In this document: positions 52,095 to 61,450 of the stretch, piece by piece
How the letters are laid out: every line of letters begins with the position of its first letter
How positions within the stretch are numbered: position 1 is the first letter of the stretch
Origin: Oxalobacteraceae sp. CFBP 13730
GTDB lineage: Bacteria; Pseudomonadota; Gammaproteobacteria; Burkholderiales; Burkholderiaceae_D
DNA: 64,000 nucleotides
Assembly (NCBI GenBank): GCA_014841835.1
Contig: JACYUQ010000001.1
Coordinates: 1,178,001 to 1,242,000 of the forward strand
Direction of reading: 5' to 3'
Notes under the pieces: model-generated
What the model was told of the DNA's origin: nothing
Database searches by the model: none
What the model saw: only the letters and a program-made list of their open reading frames with translations
Position numbers and translations under genes: made by a program

Positions 52095-54266
52095 TTAGAA
52101 CCGCGACTCCAGCGTCACCCGCGCCACCGCCTGCCCATCCGAAAACGTCGTCCTGCGCTGCACGCCGTTGTCATCCACGTAGCGCGACTCGGACACCGTA
52201 TCCTGCGCCAGCAGATTGGTTGCCGCCAGCCGCAGCTGGTAGGTTGGATTGAGCTTCCACAGCGCATACACATCCAGCTCGCGCCGCACGCTCTGGTAGC
52301 GTGACTGCTCCACGTTCACGCGCACGTTGCCGCCGTTCTTGAAGGCGAAGCTTGCGCCCGTCGTGAGCTTGCCGCCCGGCGTCTTGTAATCCACACCCAG
52401 CGTGCCCGACACGGGCACCTGCTGATCGAGCCGGTTATCCGGCCCCGGCACCGCATCGACGCGCGACCAGTTGCGCGCCAGGCTGGCGCGCAGGTCGATG
52501 TCCGGCACGTCCTGCAGTACGGCCGACAGCGGAAACTTCGCCTCGAGCTCCAGACTGCGCGTGAGCGCGTCGCCATCATTTACCGGCGTCTGGATCCAGC
52601 GACCGTCTTCGACGAGCAGGCCCTGGCGCGTGTAGTCGCTGATGCGCCGTACCGATACGCTGGCGCTCAGCAGCGCCTTCTCGGCCCAGTAATGTTCGTA
52701 CGATGCGTCGATGCCGGTCGCCAGCTCGGGCTTGAGGTCGGGATTGCCACGGTAATCAGGGTCGGTCTGGCTGTTGTTGGGGGTCGTGAAGCGCCGCGGG
52801 ATCAGGTTGCTGGCCGCCGGCGCCTTGAACGTACGCGTCAATGCCAGGCGTACCTGGTCGCGGCTGTCGGGCAACTTGTAGAGCGTCTGCGCGAGCGGGC
52901 TCCAGACGCTGGCGCGGTTGGTGCTGGTGTCGAATGTGTTGCCGCTGCTGCGCGTCTCCAGCCCTTCCCAGCGCAGGCCCGCGTACATCGACCACTGCTT
53001 GGTGACGTTCCATTCGTCCTGCACGAACAGCGCCAGGCGCTTGAGGGTGGCGTCGTAATCTTCATCGCGGCGCAGCGTGCTGCCTGCGAGCGGGAACAGC
53101 TCCAGTTCGCCGCGTGCATCGTCGCGCAAGGTATGGCCGGCGTCCCAACCCATCGACAGCGCGTGGTCCTTCTTCCATGGCCGCGAATACTTGCCCACCG
53201 CGGTGACGCCAACTTCGTCAGTGGCACTGAGCACGGTGGAGTCGCGCGCTAAACGATCAACACTGTCCAGCGTGCGAAAGTCGTCTTCATGCCAGTTGCC
53301 GCGGCTGCGCGACCCGTTCACGCCCAGTTTCAGCTCGAACTTGGCGTCTTCTTCCAGGTTATGCATCCAGGTCAGGTCCGAACGCAGCGTCGTGTTGGTG
53401 CCCTTGCTGCGCACGTCGCGCTCGTCGTACAGAGGGCGCAGGCCAAGAATAGTCTTGGTCGAAGTGCTGCCCTGGTAGTTGTTGCGCTGGTGCGCGACGA
53501 GCGATTGCCAGCTGACCGTGTCGCCGTTCTCCAGGCTCCAGTTCAGTCGTGGTGTGAGGTTGATGCCTTGCGGGCTGCCACGATCGGTCTGCTCGCTGCG
53601 CCGCAAAAAGGTAGGACGTCTGGTCGCATCGATCTGCGACTCCTCGAATGGCGACGGGCGATCGAACTCGTAGCGCCAAGCGCTTGCGGCAAGCGAGTAC
53701 GACATCTTGCCGACGCGGTCCGACATGGTGAGGCTGGCCGAGGGATTGCTCACCTCCCCGCTTTTGCCGTAGCCGACGCGCAGCTCGCGCTGCGCCTTTT
53801 TTACCGCGCGCTTGAGGACGATGTTGATGGTGCCGGCGATCGACTGGGTCGAGAACTCGGCGCTGGCTGCGCGCAGGATTTCGATGCGCTCGATCGACTC
53901 GGGCGAGAGCTGGTCGATGTCGAAGCCGGCCGGCGCGCGCTCGCCATTGAGCAGGATCTGCGTGTAGCCGCTGCCCAGCCCACGCATGCGGATCTCGCCA
54001 CCGCCACGCCCGGCGCCGCCGCTGACCGTGATCCCCGGCAGGCGCTTGAACACATCGAGCACCGAGGTATCGCCATAGCGCCGGATTTCCTCGGTCGACA
54101 CGACGATCTTGCTGGCGGTGTCGTCGCGGCGCGGATCATAGCTATTGGCATCGGCCTTGACTTCGACCTTCTGGACAGTGTCCGTGGAGAGCGCCGGGGC
54201 TGCGGCGTTTTGCGCATGAACAGGCAAGGCAGACAGGGAAAGCGCGACAAGCGTGGGGCGAAGCAT
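52095..54266 (-). CDS. TonB-dependent outer membrane receptor
   Basis: A 723-residue receptor: signal peptide (to about LPVHAQ, residue 19), plug domain (about 45-160: RRYGDTSVLDVFKRLPGITV, MRGLGSGYTQILLNGERAPA, GTINIVLKR) and a long beta barrel ending in VTLESRF with the terminal Phe needed for insertion. The substrate is not evident; ferric or catecholate ligands are common for the type. It follows the other receptor gene by 106 bp on the same strand. Confidence 0.93.
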   Translation of the reverse strand: MLRPTLVALSLSALPVHAQNAAAPALSTDTVQKVEVKADANSYDPRRDDTASKIVVSTEEIRRYGDTSVLDVFKRLPGITVSGGAGRGGGEIRMRGLGSGYTQILLNGERAPAGFDIDQLSPESIERIEILRAASAEFSTQSIAGTINIVLKRAVKKAQRELRVGYGKSGEVSNPSASLTMSDRVGKMSYSLAASAWRYEFDRPSPFEESQIDATRRPTFLRRSEQTDRGSPQGINLTPRLNWSLENGDTVSWQSLVAHQRNNYQGSTSTKTILGLRPLYDERDVRSKGTNTTLRSDLTWMHNLEEDAKFELKLGVNGSRSRGNWHEDDFRTLDSVDRLARDSTVLSATDEVGVTAVGKYSRPWKKDHALSMGWDAGHTLRDDARGELELFPLAGSTLRRDEDYDATLKRLALFVQDEWNVTKQWSMYAGLRWEGLETRSSGNTFDTSTNRASVWSPLAQTLYKLPDSRDQVRLALTRTFKAPAASNLIPRRFTTPNNSQTDPDYRGNPDLKPELATGIDASYEHYWAEKALLSASVSVRRISDYTRQGLLVEDGRWIQTPVNDGDALTRSLELEAKFPLSAVLQDVPDIDLRASLARNWSRVDAVPGPDNRLDQQVPVSGTLGVDYKTPGGKLTTGASFAFKNGGNVRVNVEQSRYQSVRRELDVYALWKLNPTYQLRLAATNLLAQDTVSESRYVDDNGVQRRTTFSDGQAVARVTLESRF

Positions 54267-54372
54267 CTGGGGGGACAGTCATGGCAGATTCAAAGGTGCC
54301 GTATTCTGTCATGCCCCTGCTGCTCCGAACAGCACGTCGTCAAATTACCCGACCCGCATACGGGTCAAACGC

Positions 54373-56646
54373 TCACCCACCCGGCCCCATGCCGCCGCCC
54401 GGTGGCCCGAACCCTGGTGGACCGCCAGGCCCGCCCCGCGGACCATCCGGTCGGCGCCCACCCGCGCCGCCAAAGCTGCCGAAGCGGTACGACAACCCGA
54501 CATACACGAGGCGCCCTTCCTGGCGGCGGATGCTGTATTCGCGCAGGCGGTCGGTCTCGGTGATCGATTCGGTCTTTTGCGAGTCGAAGACATCGTTGAC
54601 GTTCACGACGAGGCTCAGGGCCTGGCTCAGGTTGCGGCGGTAGCTCAGGTCAGCGCTGCGCGTCGGCTGGCGGTAGCCTTCGCCGAACAGCGTCTTGCCC
54701 TGCGCATTGAGCACCAGTTGCAGGCTGTTGGTCGGATTGATCTGGTAGCTCACGCGCGCGCGGCCGCTGAGCGAGGTGGCGCTGCGCTTGTCGTCCTGGC
54801 TGTTGCCCAGCACTGACTGTTCGGAGTACCCCAGGTTGCCGCTGGCGTTGAGCGTCAAGCTTGGCGTGACGCGGCCGCTGAACGTGAATTCGAGGCCGCC
54901 CGAGTTGCTGCTGCCGGCGTTCTCGCGCGTGGTCAGCAGCACCGTATCGGAGATGAAGGTGCGCCGTTCCTGGATCAGGTCCGAGTCGCGCCGCGCGTAC
55001 AGGCGCACATTGGTCTCGACCTTGCCCAGCTTGGTTTCCAGCCCCAGCTCGATCGAGTCGGTCTTGGTGGGCATCAGGTCGGGATTGCCCGACGAGACGT
55101 TGGTTTCGTCGCGGTAGACGACAAAGGGATTGAGGTCGCCCGCACCCGGCCGGCGGATGCGGTGCGCGTAACTCAGGCGCAGCGCCGTGTCGTCCGACAG
55201 GTCATAGGTCAGGAAGGCGCTCGGGATCGCGTCGAAGTAATGGTTATTGGCCTTGACGTTCGTGGTGACCTGGTTCAGATCGAGATCGGTGTACTCGGTG
55301 CGCAGGCCACCCAGCAAGCCCCACTTTTCGGCAAGGCGAAGCTGGTAAGTACCATACAAGGCGACGGTCGTTTCATCGAGCTCGAAGCGGTTGGTGCGCT
55401 GGCTGCTGAGACTTTCGGCCAGTGTCGCCTCATCGACATTGAAAAAGCGCGTGTCGAACACATTGCTGTTCTGCGCGACCTTGTAGCCCGCCTTGAACAC
55501 GCCCTTCTCGCCCGGCAGTTCATAGTCGCCCGTGAAGTCGATCACGCGCGTTTCGGTCAGGTTGTTCTGGTGCGTGCGCGGCGCGGTCGAATTGGCGGGG
55601 CGCACCGTGTAATCGCTGGCAAAGCGCGTGTCGGCCTCGCCCTTGTTACCTGACAGGCGCAGGTCGACCTTGAAGATTTCGCCGGGCCGTGCGCCCTTGT
55701 GATCCAGGCCGCCACTGAGGCTGTAGCTGCGGTTGTCGTTGTCACGCACGCTCGAACGCAGGTAGTCACCGTCGATGCTGCCGTCGGCGTTCAGGCCGCG
55801 ATAGCGTTCCTGCGACTGCCCGTCGCTGCCGTTGGCCGAGAAGCTGGCCTTGGCCGACAGCACGTCCTTGTCGCCCAGGTTGTAGGTCATCGAGCTGTTC
55901 ATGCCCACGGCCTCGGTGTCGGTCTCGCTGTTCGAGCGCTGCGTGCTGCTGGCCACGGCGCCGGTGAGCGGATCGATCCGGTCGCGGTTCGTCTCGCCGT
56001 CGGAGCCACGCGTGTCGCGCCGGACGTACACGCCGCCCTGCACGCTCATGCGCCCGGTCGTGTAGCTGCCGAAGCTCGACGCATTAGCGCGCCCTTCCGG
56101 GCCGACGTTCGCATTGACCGCCCCGAAGCCGCCCGGCGTGCGCTCGCGCCGCATCACCAGATTGATGATCGGGCCACCGCCGCCTTCGTTGCCGAACTGT
56201 GCTCCCGGGTTGTTGATCACTTCCACCGAATCGAGATCGGCCGCCGGGATCGCGCCCAGCGCCGCGGCGCGGTTCTCGCCCTGCATCATTGCCGACGGCT
56301 TGCCGTCGACGAGGATCTGCACATTGCTGCGCCCGCGCAGCGTCACGTTGCCGTCCGCATCCACCGCCACCGACGGCACCTTGTTGAGCGTGTCGGCCAC
56401 CGTATCGTTGGTCGAGGCGGCGTCACTCTTGACGTCATACGCCTGGCGGTCGATCCGGTTGGACGAACGCGCGGCCGTCACAGCGACGGTGGAGGCGACA
56501 GGGACGTCGGCCGCCTGCAGCGCCGGGGCGGTCGGCGTCACGGCGCCAGTGACAGGTTCCGCCGGCCGTACGGCGGTTTCCTGGGCAAATGCGCAGACAG
56601 GCGCGAGCAGCGCGAACAACAGGGTGGAAGAACGGTGACGTGACAT
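54373..56646 (-). CDS. TonB-dependent outer membrane protein with Gly/Pro-rich tail
   Basis: A 757-residue protein starting at ATG 56646 with a signal peptide (to about AFAQE). The plug has NKVPSVAVDADGNVTLRGRS and VQILVDGKPSAMMQGENRAA, near the outer-membrane beta-barrel family PF14905. The barrel should end near YVGLSYRFGSF, but about 32 further residues follow, nearly all Gly, Pro and Arg (GGPGGPPGFGPPGGGMGPGG). The usual C-terminal Phe signal is thus not at the end, which is odd. It is upstream of the first receptor and may form one unit. Confidence 0.9.
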   Translation of the reverse strand: MSRHRSSTLLFALLAPVCAFAQETAVRPAEPVTGAVTPTAPALQAADVPVASTVAVTAARSSNRIDRQAYDVKSDAASTNDTVADTLNKVPSVAVDADGNVTLRGRSNVQILVDGKPSAMMQGENRAAALGAIPAADLDSVEVINNPGAQFGNEGGGGPIINLVMRRERTPGGFGAVNANVGPEGRANASSFGSYTTGRMSVQGGVYVRRDTRGSDGETNRDRIDPLTGAVASSTQRSNSETDTEAVGMNSSMTYNLGDKDVLSAKASFSANGSDGQSQERYRGLNADGSIDGDYLRSSVRDNDNRSYSLSGGLDHKGARPGEIFKVDLRLSGNKGEADTRFASDYTVRPANSTAPRTHQNNLTETRVIDFTGDYELPGEKGVFKAGYKVAQNSNVFDTRFFNVDEATLAESLSSQRTNRFELDETTVALYGTYQLRLAEKWGLLGGLRTEYTDLDLNQVTTNVKANNHYFDAIPSAFLTYDLSDDTALRLSYAHRIRRPGAGDLNPFVVYRDETNVSSGNPDLMPTKTDSIELGLETKLGKVETNVRLYARRDSDLIQERRTFISDTVLLTTRENAGSSNSGGLEFTFSGRVTPSLTLNASGNLGYSEQSVLGNSQDDKRSATSLSGRARVSYQINPTNSLQLVLNAQGKTLFGEGYRQPTRSADLSYRRNLSQALSLVVNVNDVFDSQKTESITETDRLREYSIRRQEGRLVYVGLSYRFGSFGGAGGRRPDGPRGGPGGPPGFGPPGGGMGPGG

Positions 56647-56838
56647 GAATACCTGGGTGACTGGACGTTGGGACGAGCGTGATTGTCGCATGCGTGGCGC
56701 CCGAAATTTGTTAAGAAATGCTAAGGCGGACGAAATGTCACAGCATTGATCGGCCAACCGATGACGCCGGGGCCAACGCTCTGGCGTGCACCTGCCAGCA
56801 GTAGCGTAAACTGCACTGTTTACAACAAGGAGACCTCA

Positions 56839-57327
56839 ATGAATGCCTACGATTTCAACGCCACTGCCCTCGACGGCCAGCCGGTCGACCTGCAGCGCTA
56901 CCGCGGCAAGGCGCTCCTGATCGTCAATACGGCCAGCGCCTGCGGCTTCACGCCGCAATACCAAGGGCTTGAAGCGCTGCAGCGCCGCTATGCGGACCAG
57001 GGCCTCGTGGTGCTGGGCTTCCCGTGCAACCAGTTCGGGCACCAGGAACCGGGCGACGAAGCAGCGATCGGCGCCTTCTGCGAAAAGAACTATGGCGTCA
57101 CGTTCCCGATGTTCGCCAAGGTCGACGTCAACGGCGACGACGCGCATCCGCTGTTTCGCTTCCTGAAGGGCGAAGCGCCCGGCGTGCTGGGCACCGAGGC
57201 CGTCAAATGGAACTTCACCAAATTCCTCGTCAACCGTGAGGGCGCGGTCGTCACGCGCTATGCGCCGACCACCAAGCCGGAAGACCTGGGCGGCGATATC
57301 GAGAAAGTGCTGGCGAACGGGGTCTGA
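56839..57327 (+). CDS. Glutathione peroxidase (thioredoxin-type GPx)
   Basis: A 162-residue peroxidase with a Cys instead of selenocysteine: Cys35 in NTASACGFTPQY, the catalytic Gln in GFPCNQFGHQEPG and the Trp in VKWNFTKFLV. FPCNQF holds the second cysteine used for resolution in thioredoxin-dependent members. ATG 56839 follows AAGGAGACCTCA; the longer frame to 56746 is not needed. It is divergent from the receptor and convergent with the DUF2145 gene across 12 bp. Confidence 0.94.
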   Translation: MNAYDFNATALDGQPVDLQRYRGKALLIVNTASACGFTPQYQGLEALQRRYADQGLVVLGFPCNQFGHQEPGDEAAIGAFCEKNYGVTFPMFAKVDVNGDDAHPLFRFLKGEAPGVLGTEAVKWNFTKFLVNREGAVVTRYAPTTKPEDLGGDIEKVLANGV

Positions 57328-57339
57328 TCAGGCCGAAGT

Positions 57340-58239
57340 TCAAGGCGCAATGGCGATCACCTCGTCACCCGGCTGCGGCTCGCAGCTCGCGCCCAGCGGT
57401 GTCCAGCCACGCCGCACGACAATCCGGCGTTCGTCGTGGCAGATTTCCACGCGCTGTGTCTCGGGTGCGCGGCGCTGCACGAAGGCCTCGATCGAGGCCG
57501 GCACGCTGACCTGCAGCGACAGCGCGTGCAGGTCTTCCACCGGGTGGTCGTCCACGTGCACGAGCGGCACGAACTGCCCGGCGAACATCGTGAAGTGCGA
57601 CGGCACCTTGACCGGGCCGGGGACGTAATCGTTGGCGCGCAGCCAGGCCTGCGCGTCTTTCCGCGCGTTGCCGTCCCCTGCCGCACCGCCCCAGGCGCTG
57701 GCCATCAGCTCGGCCACCCACTGGTTGCAGTTCTGGTATTTGGTGCCATAGGCATAGGCGTTGGCACTGTATTGACCGGCCAGCAGGGCCAGCGCCAGCG
57801 CCTTGTCGCGGGCGGCGCGTTCGAGCGACGCGCTGTCGTCATCCGGCAGGAACAACAAGGCGATATGGCCCTTGCCCGGTGCGTCGGCGCCGAGCGCGAA
57901 GCCGGCAATGCCCTGGTCGAAGATGTACGGGCGCGCCTCGTCGCATTCGTAATACAGCTGACGCACGGCCCAGGGGCTGTCCGGCGTATCGCGCAGTGCG
58001 ACGCCGGCGTGTGAATACACCAGATTGAAGCGGCTCAGGTCCGTGCCGGCGCGCGCGATCAGCGCGACCTTGCCGTTCGAGCGCGCCAGCTCCTGCTTGA
58101 CGACGCCGGCAAAGCGCAGTACGCGGTCCTGTTCGGTCGCGTTGAGGTCGCGCGAGCGTTCGCAGAAGGTGGGAAAGCCGGCCCAGGCACTGCCGCTCGC
58201 ACACAACAGCAGCGCCAGCGCAGCCTGGCGCACGAACAT
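57340..58239 (-). CDS. DUF2145 family exported protein
   Basis: A 299-residue exported protein with a signal peptide (FVRQAALALLLCASGSAWAG). The conserved pattern RAGTDLSRFNLVYSHAGVAL, YECDEARPYIFDQGIAGFAL and NCNQWVAELMASAWG is that of DUF2145. The His and Cys in it resemble an NlpC/P60-like papain fold, so it might be a periplasmic hydrolase; this is an inference. ATG 58239 overlaps the previous stop by one base (TGATG), so it is coupled to the Ser-rich gene. Confidence 0.85.
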   Translation of the reverse strand: MFVRQAALALLLCASGSAWAGFPTFCERSRDLNATEQDRVLRFAGVVKQELARSNGKVALIARAGTDLSRFNLVYSHAGVALRDTPDSPWAVRQLYYECDEARPYIFDQGIAGFALGADAPGKGHIALLFLPDDDSASLERAARDKALALALLAGQYSANAYAYGTKYQNCNQWVAELMASAWGGAAGDGNARKDAQAWLRANDYVPGPVKVPSHFTMFAGQFVPLVHVDDHPVEDLHALSLQVSVPASIEAFVQRRAPETQRVEICHDERRIVVRRGWTPLGASCEPQPGDEVIAIAP

Positions 58240-58703
58240 CAGATCGTGACTTTGCGCGAGCCCAGTTCGCGGTACCACTCGTCCTGCAGCGCCAGGAAGA
58301 ACGGCCGCTGGGTGTCGGCGTGGGCGAATTCGTAGCCGTAGGCGCGCTCATTGACCTGGACCACGTCGCCCGCGATCACGGTGCGCGTGGCGAGGGCGCG
58401 GTTGGGCACATCGAGCTCGAACGAACGGGCCTGGCCGGCAGGGGTTGCGCGCAGGGTCAGGCGGGTGGTGTCGGGCTTGTTCGGGGCGTGCGCGATGTTG
58501 ATCACGCGGTACTGGCCGGCAGCGACCTTGTCATTGTCGCTCGAGCTGTTGCTGGAACCGCTGACCGAATCGGAAATACTGGCCGACGACGCCGAGCCGG
58601 CGCTGGACGCGGACGACGCGAAGCTGTCAGCCTGCGCGGGCGCATTGCAGGCCGCAGCGAACAGGGTCAGGCACAGCGTGCGGGAGAGGATAGGCAAGGT
58701 CAT
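58239..58703 (-). CDS. Exported protein with low-complexity serine-rich segment
   Basis: A 154-residue protein with a signal peptide (to about APAQA, residue 24), then about 35 residues almost all Ser, Ala, Gly and Asp (SSASSAGSASSASISDSVSG), and a compact C-terminal domain with GQYRVINIAHAPNKPDT and VIAGDVVQVNERAYGYEFA. The Ser segment looks like a flexible linker. It is coupled to DUF2145 and probably its partner. I do not know the family. Confidence 0.75.
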   Translation of the reverse strand: MTLPILSRTLCLTLFAAACNAPAQADSFASSASSAGSASSASISDSVSGSSNSSSDNDKVAAGQYRVINIAHAPNKPDTTRLTLRATPAGQARSFELDVPNRALATRTVIAGDVVQVNERAYGYEFAHADTQRPFFLALQDEWYRELGSRKVTI

Positions 58704-58775
58704 GGCACTCTTTCATTTGGCGAGCAGAACGCTCCTATGGTACAAGCCCTTGCGCCGAATGACCATAGGGCAATT

Positions 58776-59090
58776 TTATCGCGTCTGGATACGGGTCGCG
58801 CCGTGGGTGATGCAGGCACGGGTGACGTTGTCCAGGAAGCGGATCGCGACATCCATCGACAGGCCGGGCGGCAGCAGGCTGGCCAGCCCCGGGTCGTCGT
58901 TCAGCCGGTCGACGCCGTACGCCAGCCGGCGCGACACGTCGCGTGCCAGCTGGCCATCGCTGTTGTAGAGCGCGTCGTAGACGCCGGCCACTTCCCATAC
59001 CGGCACGAGGCCCGGGGTACTGCTGTCTTCGAAGACGATGGCGCGCGGACTGTCTTCGTCCTCGCGCACGAGTTGAAAGGTAAAGCTCAA
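58776..59090 (-). CDS. Hypothetical 104-residue protein downstream of glcF
   Basis: If translation begins at TTG 59090, which has AGGAA 6 nt upstream, the protein is 104 residues with SFTFQLVREDEDSPRAIVFE at the N-terminus and DVAIRFLDNVTRACITHGAT near the end. No signal peptide, no known domain. The open frame continues to 59372 but overlaps glcF. It is 56 bp after glcF and may be in the same transcript. Confidence 0.6.
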   Translation of the reverse strand: MSFTFQLVREDEDSPRAIVFEDSSTPGLVPVWEVAGVYDALYNSDGQLARDVSRRLAYGVDRLNDDPGLASLLPPGLSMDVAIRFLDNVTRACITHGATRIQTR

Positions 59091-59146
59091 GATCGTTCCT
59101 GCTGGTGTTCGTTGCTGGGGTCGGGGCGATGCTACCACGGCCCCTG

Positions 59147-60379
59147 TCAGTCTGCTGTACAGATCCGATCCAGCAGCTCGATCCAATGCGTCACGGGCGT
59201 CCCGGTCCCTGCCTGCAGATGTGAGATGCAGCCGATATTGGCCGACACGATCTGTTCGGCCCCGGTCGCGGCCAGGCTGGCCAGCTTGCGCTCGCGCAGC
59301 GCCAGCGAGATGGCCGGCTGCAGCACCGAATAGGTGCCGGCCGAGCCGCAGCACAGGTGATTGTCGGCGCACAGCACCACGTCAATGCCGGCCGCCTGCA
59401 ACACGCCTTCGACCTTGCCGCGGATTTGCTGGCCATGCTGCAGCGTGCATGGCGGGTGGTACGCCACGGGCGGGCCGCCCTTCCCTTTTGCCAGCGCGGC
59501 GATCCGGTCCTGGAACGGCGCCAGGACTTCGGACAAGTCACGCGTGATCGCGCTGATTTGTTCGGTCTTGGCGGCATACGCGGGATCGTGCGCCAGCAGG
59601 TGGCCGTATTCCTTGACGGTGACGCCGCAGCCGGACGCGGTCATGACGATCGCCTCGACCGCGCCGTTCTCGACGCTGGGCCACCACGCGTCGATATTGC
59701 GGCGCATGTCGGCCAGCCCGCCGTCCTGGTCGTTCATGTGATAGCGCAGCGCGCCGCAGCAGCCGGCCTTGGGCGCCACGGTCAGTTGCACGCCCAGTGC
59801 ATCGAGCACACGCGCGGCAGCGACATTGATGTTGGGCGCCATGCCGGGCTGCACGCAGCCATCGAGCACCAGCATCTTGCGCGGATGGATGCGTGTGGGC
59901 CAGCGGCCGGCAGCGCGTACGGGCGGCAATTTGGCTTGCAGCGTCTCCGGCAACAGGGGCCGCAGCAGGCGCCCTGCCCTGAATGCCGGCGTGGCCAGGC
60001 CCGCATGCGGCAGGCAGGCCTTGAGCGTCGTGCGCGTGAGCCGCTCGCCCAGAGGCCGCGCCACGCGTTCGTCGACCAGCTTGCGGCCGATGTCGAGCAG
60101 GCGCCCGTACTTCACGCCCGACGGGCACGTGGTTTCGCAGTTCAGGCACGTCAGGCAGCGGTCCAGGTGCAGCTGCGTCTTTCGGGTCGGCTCGGCGCCT
60201 TCGAGCACGTTCTTGATCAGGTAGATGCGCCCGCGCGGGCCATCGAGTTCGTCGCCCAGCAACTGGTACGTCGGGCAGGTGGCGGTGCAGAAGCCGCAGT
60301 GCACGCAGGAACGCAGGATCGCCTCGGCCTCCGTGCCCTCGCGCGTGCCCTTGATGAAATCGGCCAACGTGGTTTGCAT
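59147..60379 (-). CDS. glcF: Glycolate oxidase iron-sulfur subunit
   Basis: A 410-residue protein with two [4Fe-4S] motifs at the N-terminus (CVHCGFCTATCPTYQ and CLTCLNCETTCPSGV) and two CCG-type domains (KAGCCGALRYH and NHLCCGSAGTYS) that bind heterodisulfide-type cofactor. With GlcD and GlcE it oxidises glycolate to glyoxylate and feeds electrons to the quinone pool. It follows glcE by 12 bp. Confidence 0.96.
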   Translation of the reverse strand: MQTTLADFIKGTREGTEAEAILRSCVHCGFCTATCPTYQLLGDELDGPRGRIYLIKNVLEGAEPTRKTQLHLDRCLTCLNCETTCPSGVKYGRLLDIGRKLVDERVARPLGERLTRTTLKACLPHAGLATPAFRAGRLLRPLLPETLQAKLPPVRAAGRWPTRIHPRKMLVLDGCVQPGMAPNINVAAARVLDALGVQLTVAPKAGCCGALRYHMNDQDGGLADMRRNIDAWWPSVENGAVEAIVMTASGCGVTVKEYGHLLAHDPAYAAKTEQISAITRDLSEVLAPFQDRIAALAKGKGGPPVAYHPPCTLQHGQQIRGKVEGVLQAAGIDVVLCADNHLCCGSAGTYSVLQPAISLALRERKLASLAATGAEQIVSANIGCISHLQAGTGTPVTHWIELLDRICTAD

Positions 60380-60391
60380 GTCTTGTGCGCC

Positions 60392-61450
60392 TTATGGATA
60401 CATGCGGCCGGGGTTGAAGATATGCGCGGGGTCGAACGCGTCTTTCATGCGCGCGTGGATGCGCGCCAGCGCCGGCGCGAGCGGCTGGAACACGCCGGCC
60501 GACTTGTCGCCGCCCCGGAACAGCGTCGCATGGCCGCCGCAGGCCTGCGCGGTGCGCCGGATCGCCTGCGCGGTACCCGCGTCGCCATCCGCGCGCAACC
60601 AGCGCTGGGCACCGCCCCATTCGATCATCTGCGCGCCGCCCAGCACCAGCGCCCCCGTGGTGGACGGCACCGACAGGCGCCACAGCGCACCGTCGCCGTC
60701 AAAGAACGCCGTGCGTTGTTCGCGCACCGCGCGCCAGAATGCATCGGCGGCCGGCATCACCTCGCCACCAAGATCCCGCACGGCGGCATCGACCGCCGCT
60801 TCGGCGCCGGACAGTCGCAGCGCCAGCTCGCCGTCGACCCAGGCGCTGGCCGAGATGGGCAAGGGCTGGCCGCCCCACGTGTTCAGGGAGCGCAGCGCGT
60901 CGATTTCGTCCAGTGCAAACCGCAGCGTCGTCTCGGCAAAAGGCCGTGGCAGCACCTTGACCGACACTTCCAGCAGCACGCCCAGCGTGCCCAGCGAGCC
61001 GGCCAGCATGCGCGAGACATCGTAGCCGGCCACGTTCTTCATGACGCGCCCGCCGAAGGCCAGCACGTCGCCGCGGCCATCGAGCAGCGTGGCGCCCAGC
61101 ACGAAGTCGCGCGCCGCGCCACCCGTCGCGCGGCGCGGGCCGCACAAGCCGCTGGCAATCACGCCGCCCAGCGTGGCGTGCGGGCCGAAGTGCGGCGGCT
61201 CGAACGCGAGCATCTGGTTGCGTTCGGCCAGTGCGGCCTCGATCTCGGCCAGCGGCGTGCCGCAGCGCGCCGTGATCACGAGTTCGGTCGGCTCGTAGTC
61301 GACGATGCCCGCATGGGCGCGCGTGTCGAGGATGGCGCCGGCCGGCGCGCCGCCGTACCAGTGTTTGGTCCCGCCGCCACGGATGCACAGCGCCTGCCCG
61401 CCGGCGGCGGCTGCCCTGACCTGCTGCTGGAGTTGTTCGACGGTGTTCAT
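60392..61450 (-). CDS. glcE: Glycolate oxidase FAD-binding subunit
   Basis: A 352-residue FAD-linked subunit. The FAD-binding stretch is ALCIRGGGTKHWYG with TLGGVIASGLCGPRR, and it ends in KDAFDPAHIFNPGRMYP. The start ATG 61450 overlaps the glcD stop by one base (TGATG), a coupled pair. The very long frame continuing to 62446 is antisense-free but is only the shadow of glcD in another frame. Confidence 0.95.
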   Translation of the reverse strand: MNTVEQLQQQVRAAAAGGQALCIRGGGTKHWYGGAPAGAILDTRAHAGIVDYEPTELVITARCGTPLAEIEAALAERNQMLAFEPPHFGPHATLGGVIASGLCGPRRATGGAARDFVLGATLLDGRGDVLAFGGRVMKNVAGYDVSRMLAGSLGTLGVLLEVSVKVLPRPFAETTLRFALDEIDALRSLNTWGGQPLPISASAWVDGELALRLSGAEAAVDAAVRDLGGEVMPAADAFWRAVREQRTAFFDGDGALWRLSVPSTTGALVLGGAQMIEWGGAQRWLRADGDAGTAQAIRRTAQACGGHATLFRGGDKSAGVFQPLAPALARIHARMKDAFDPAHIFNPGRMYP

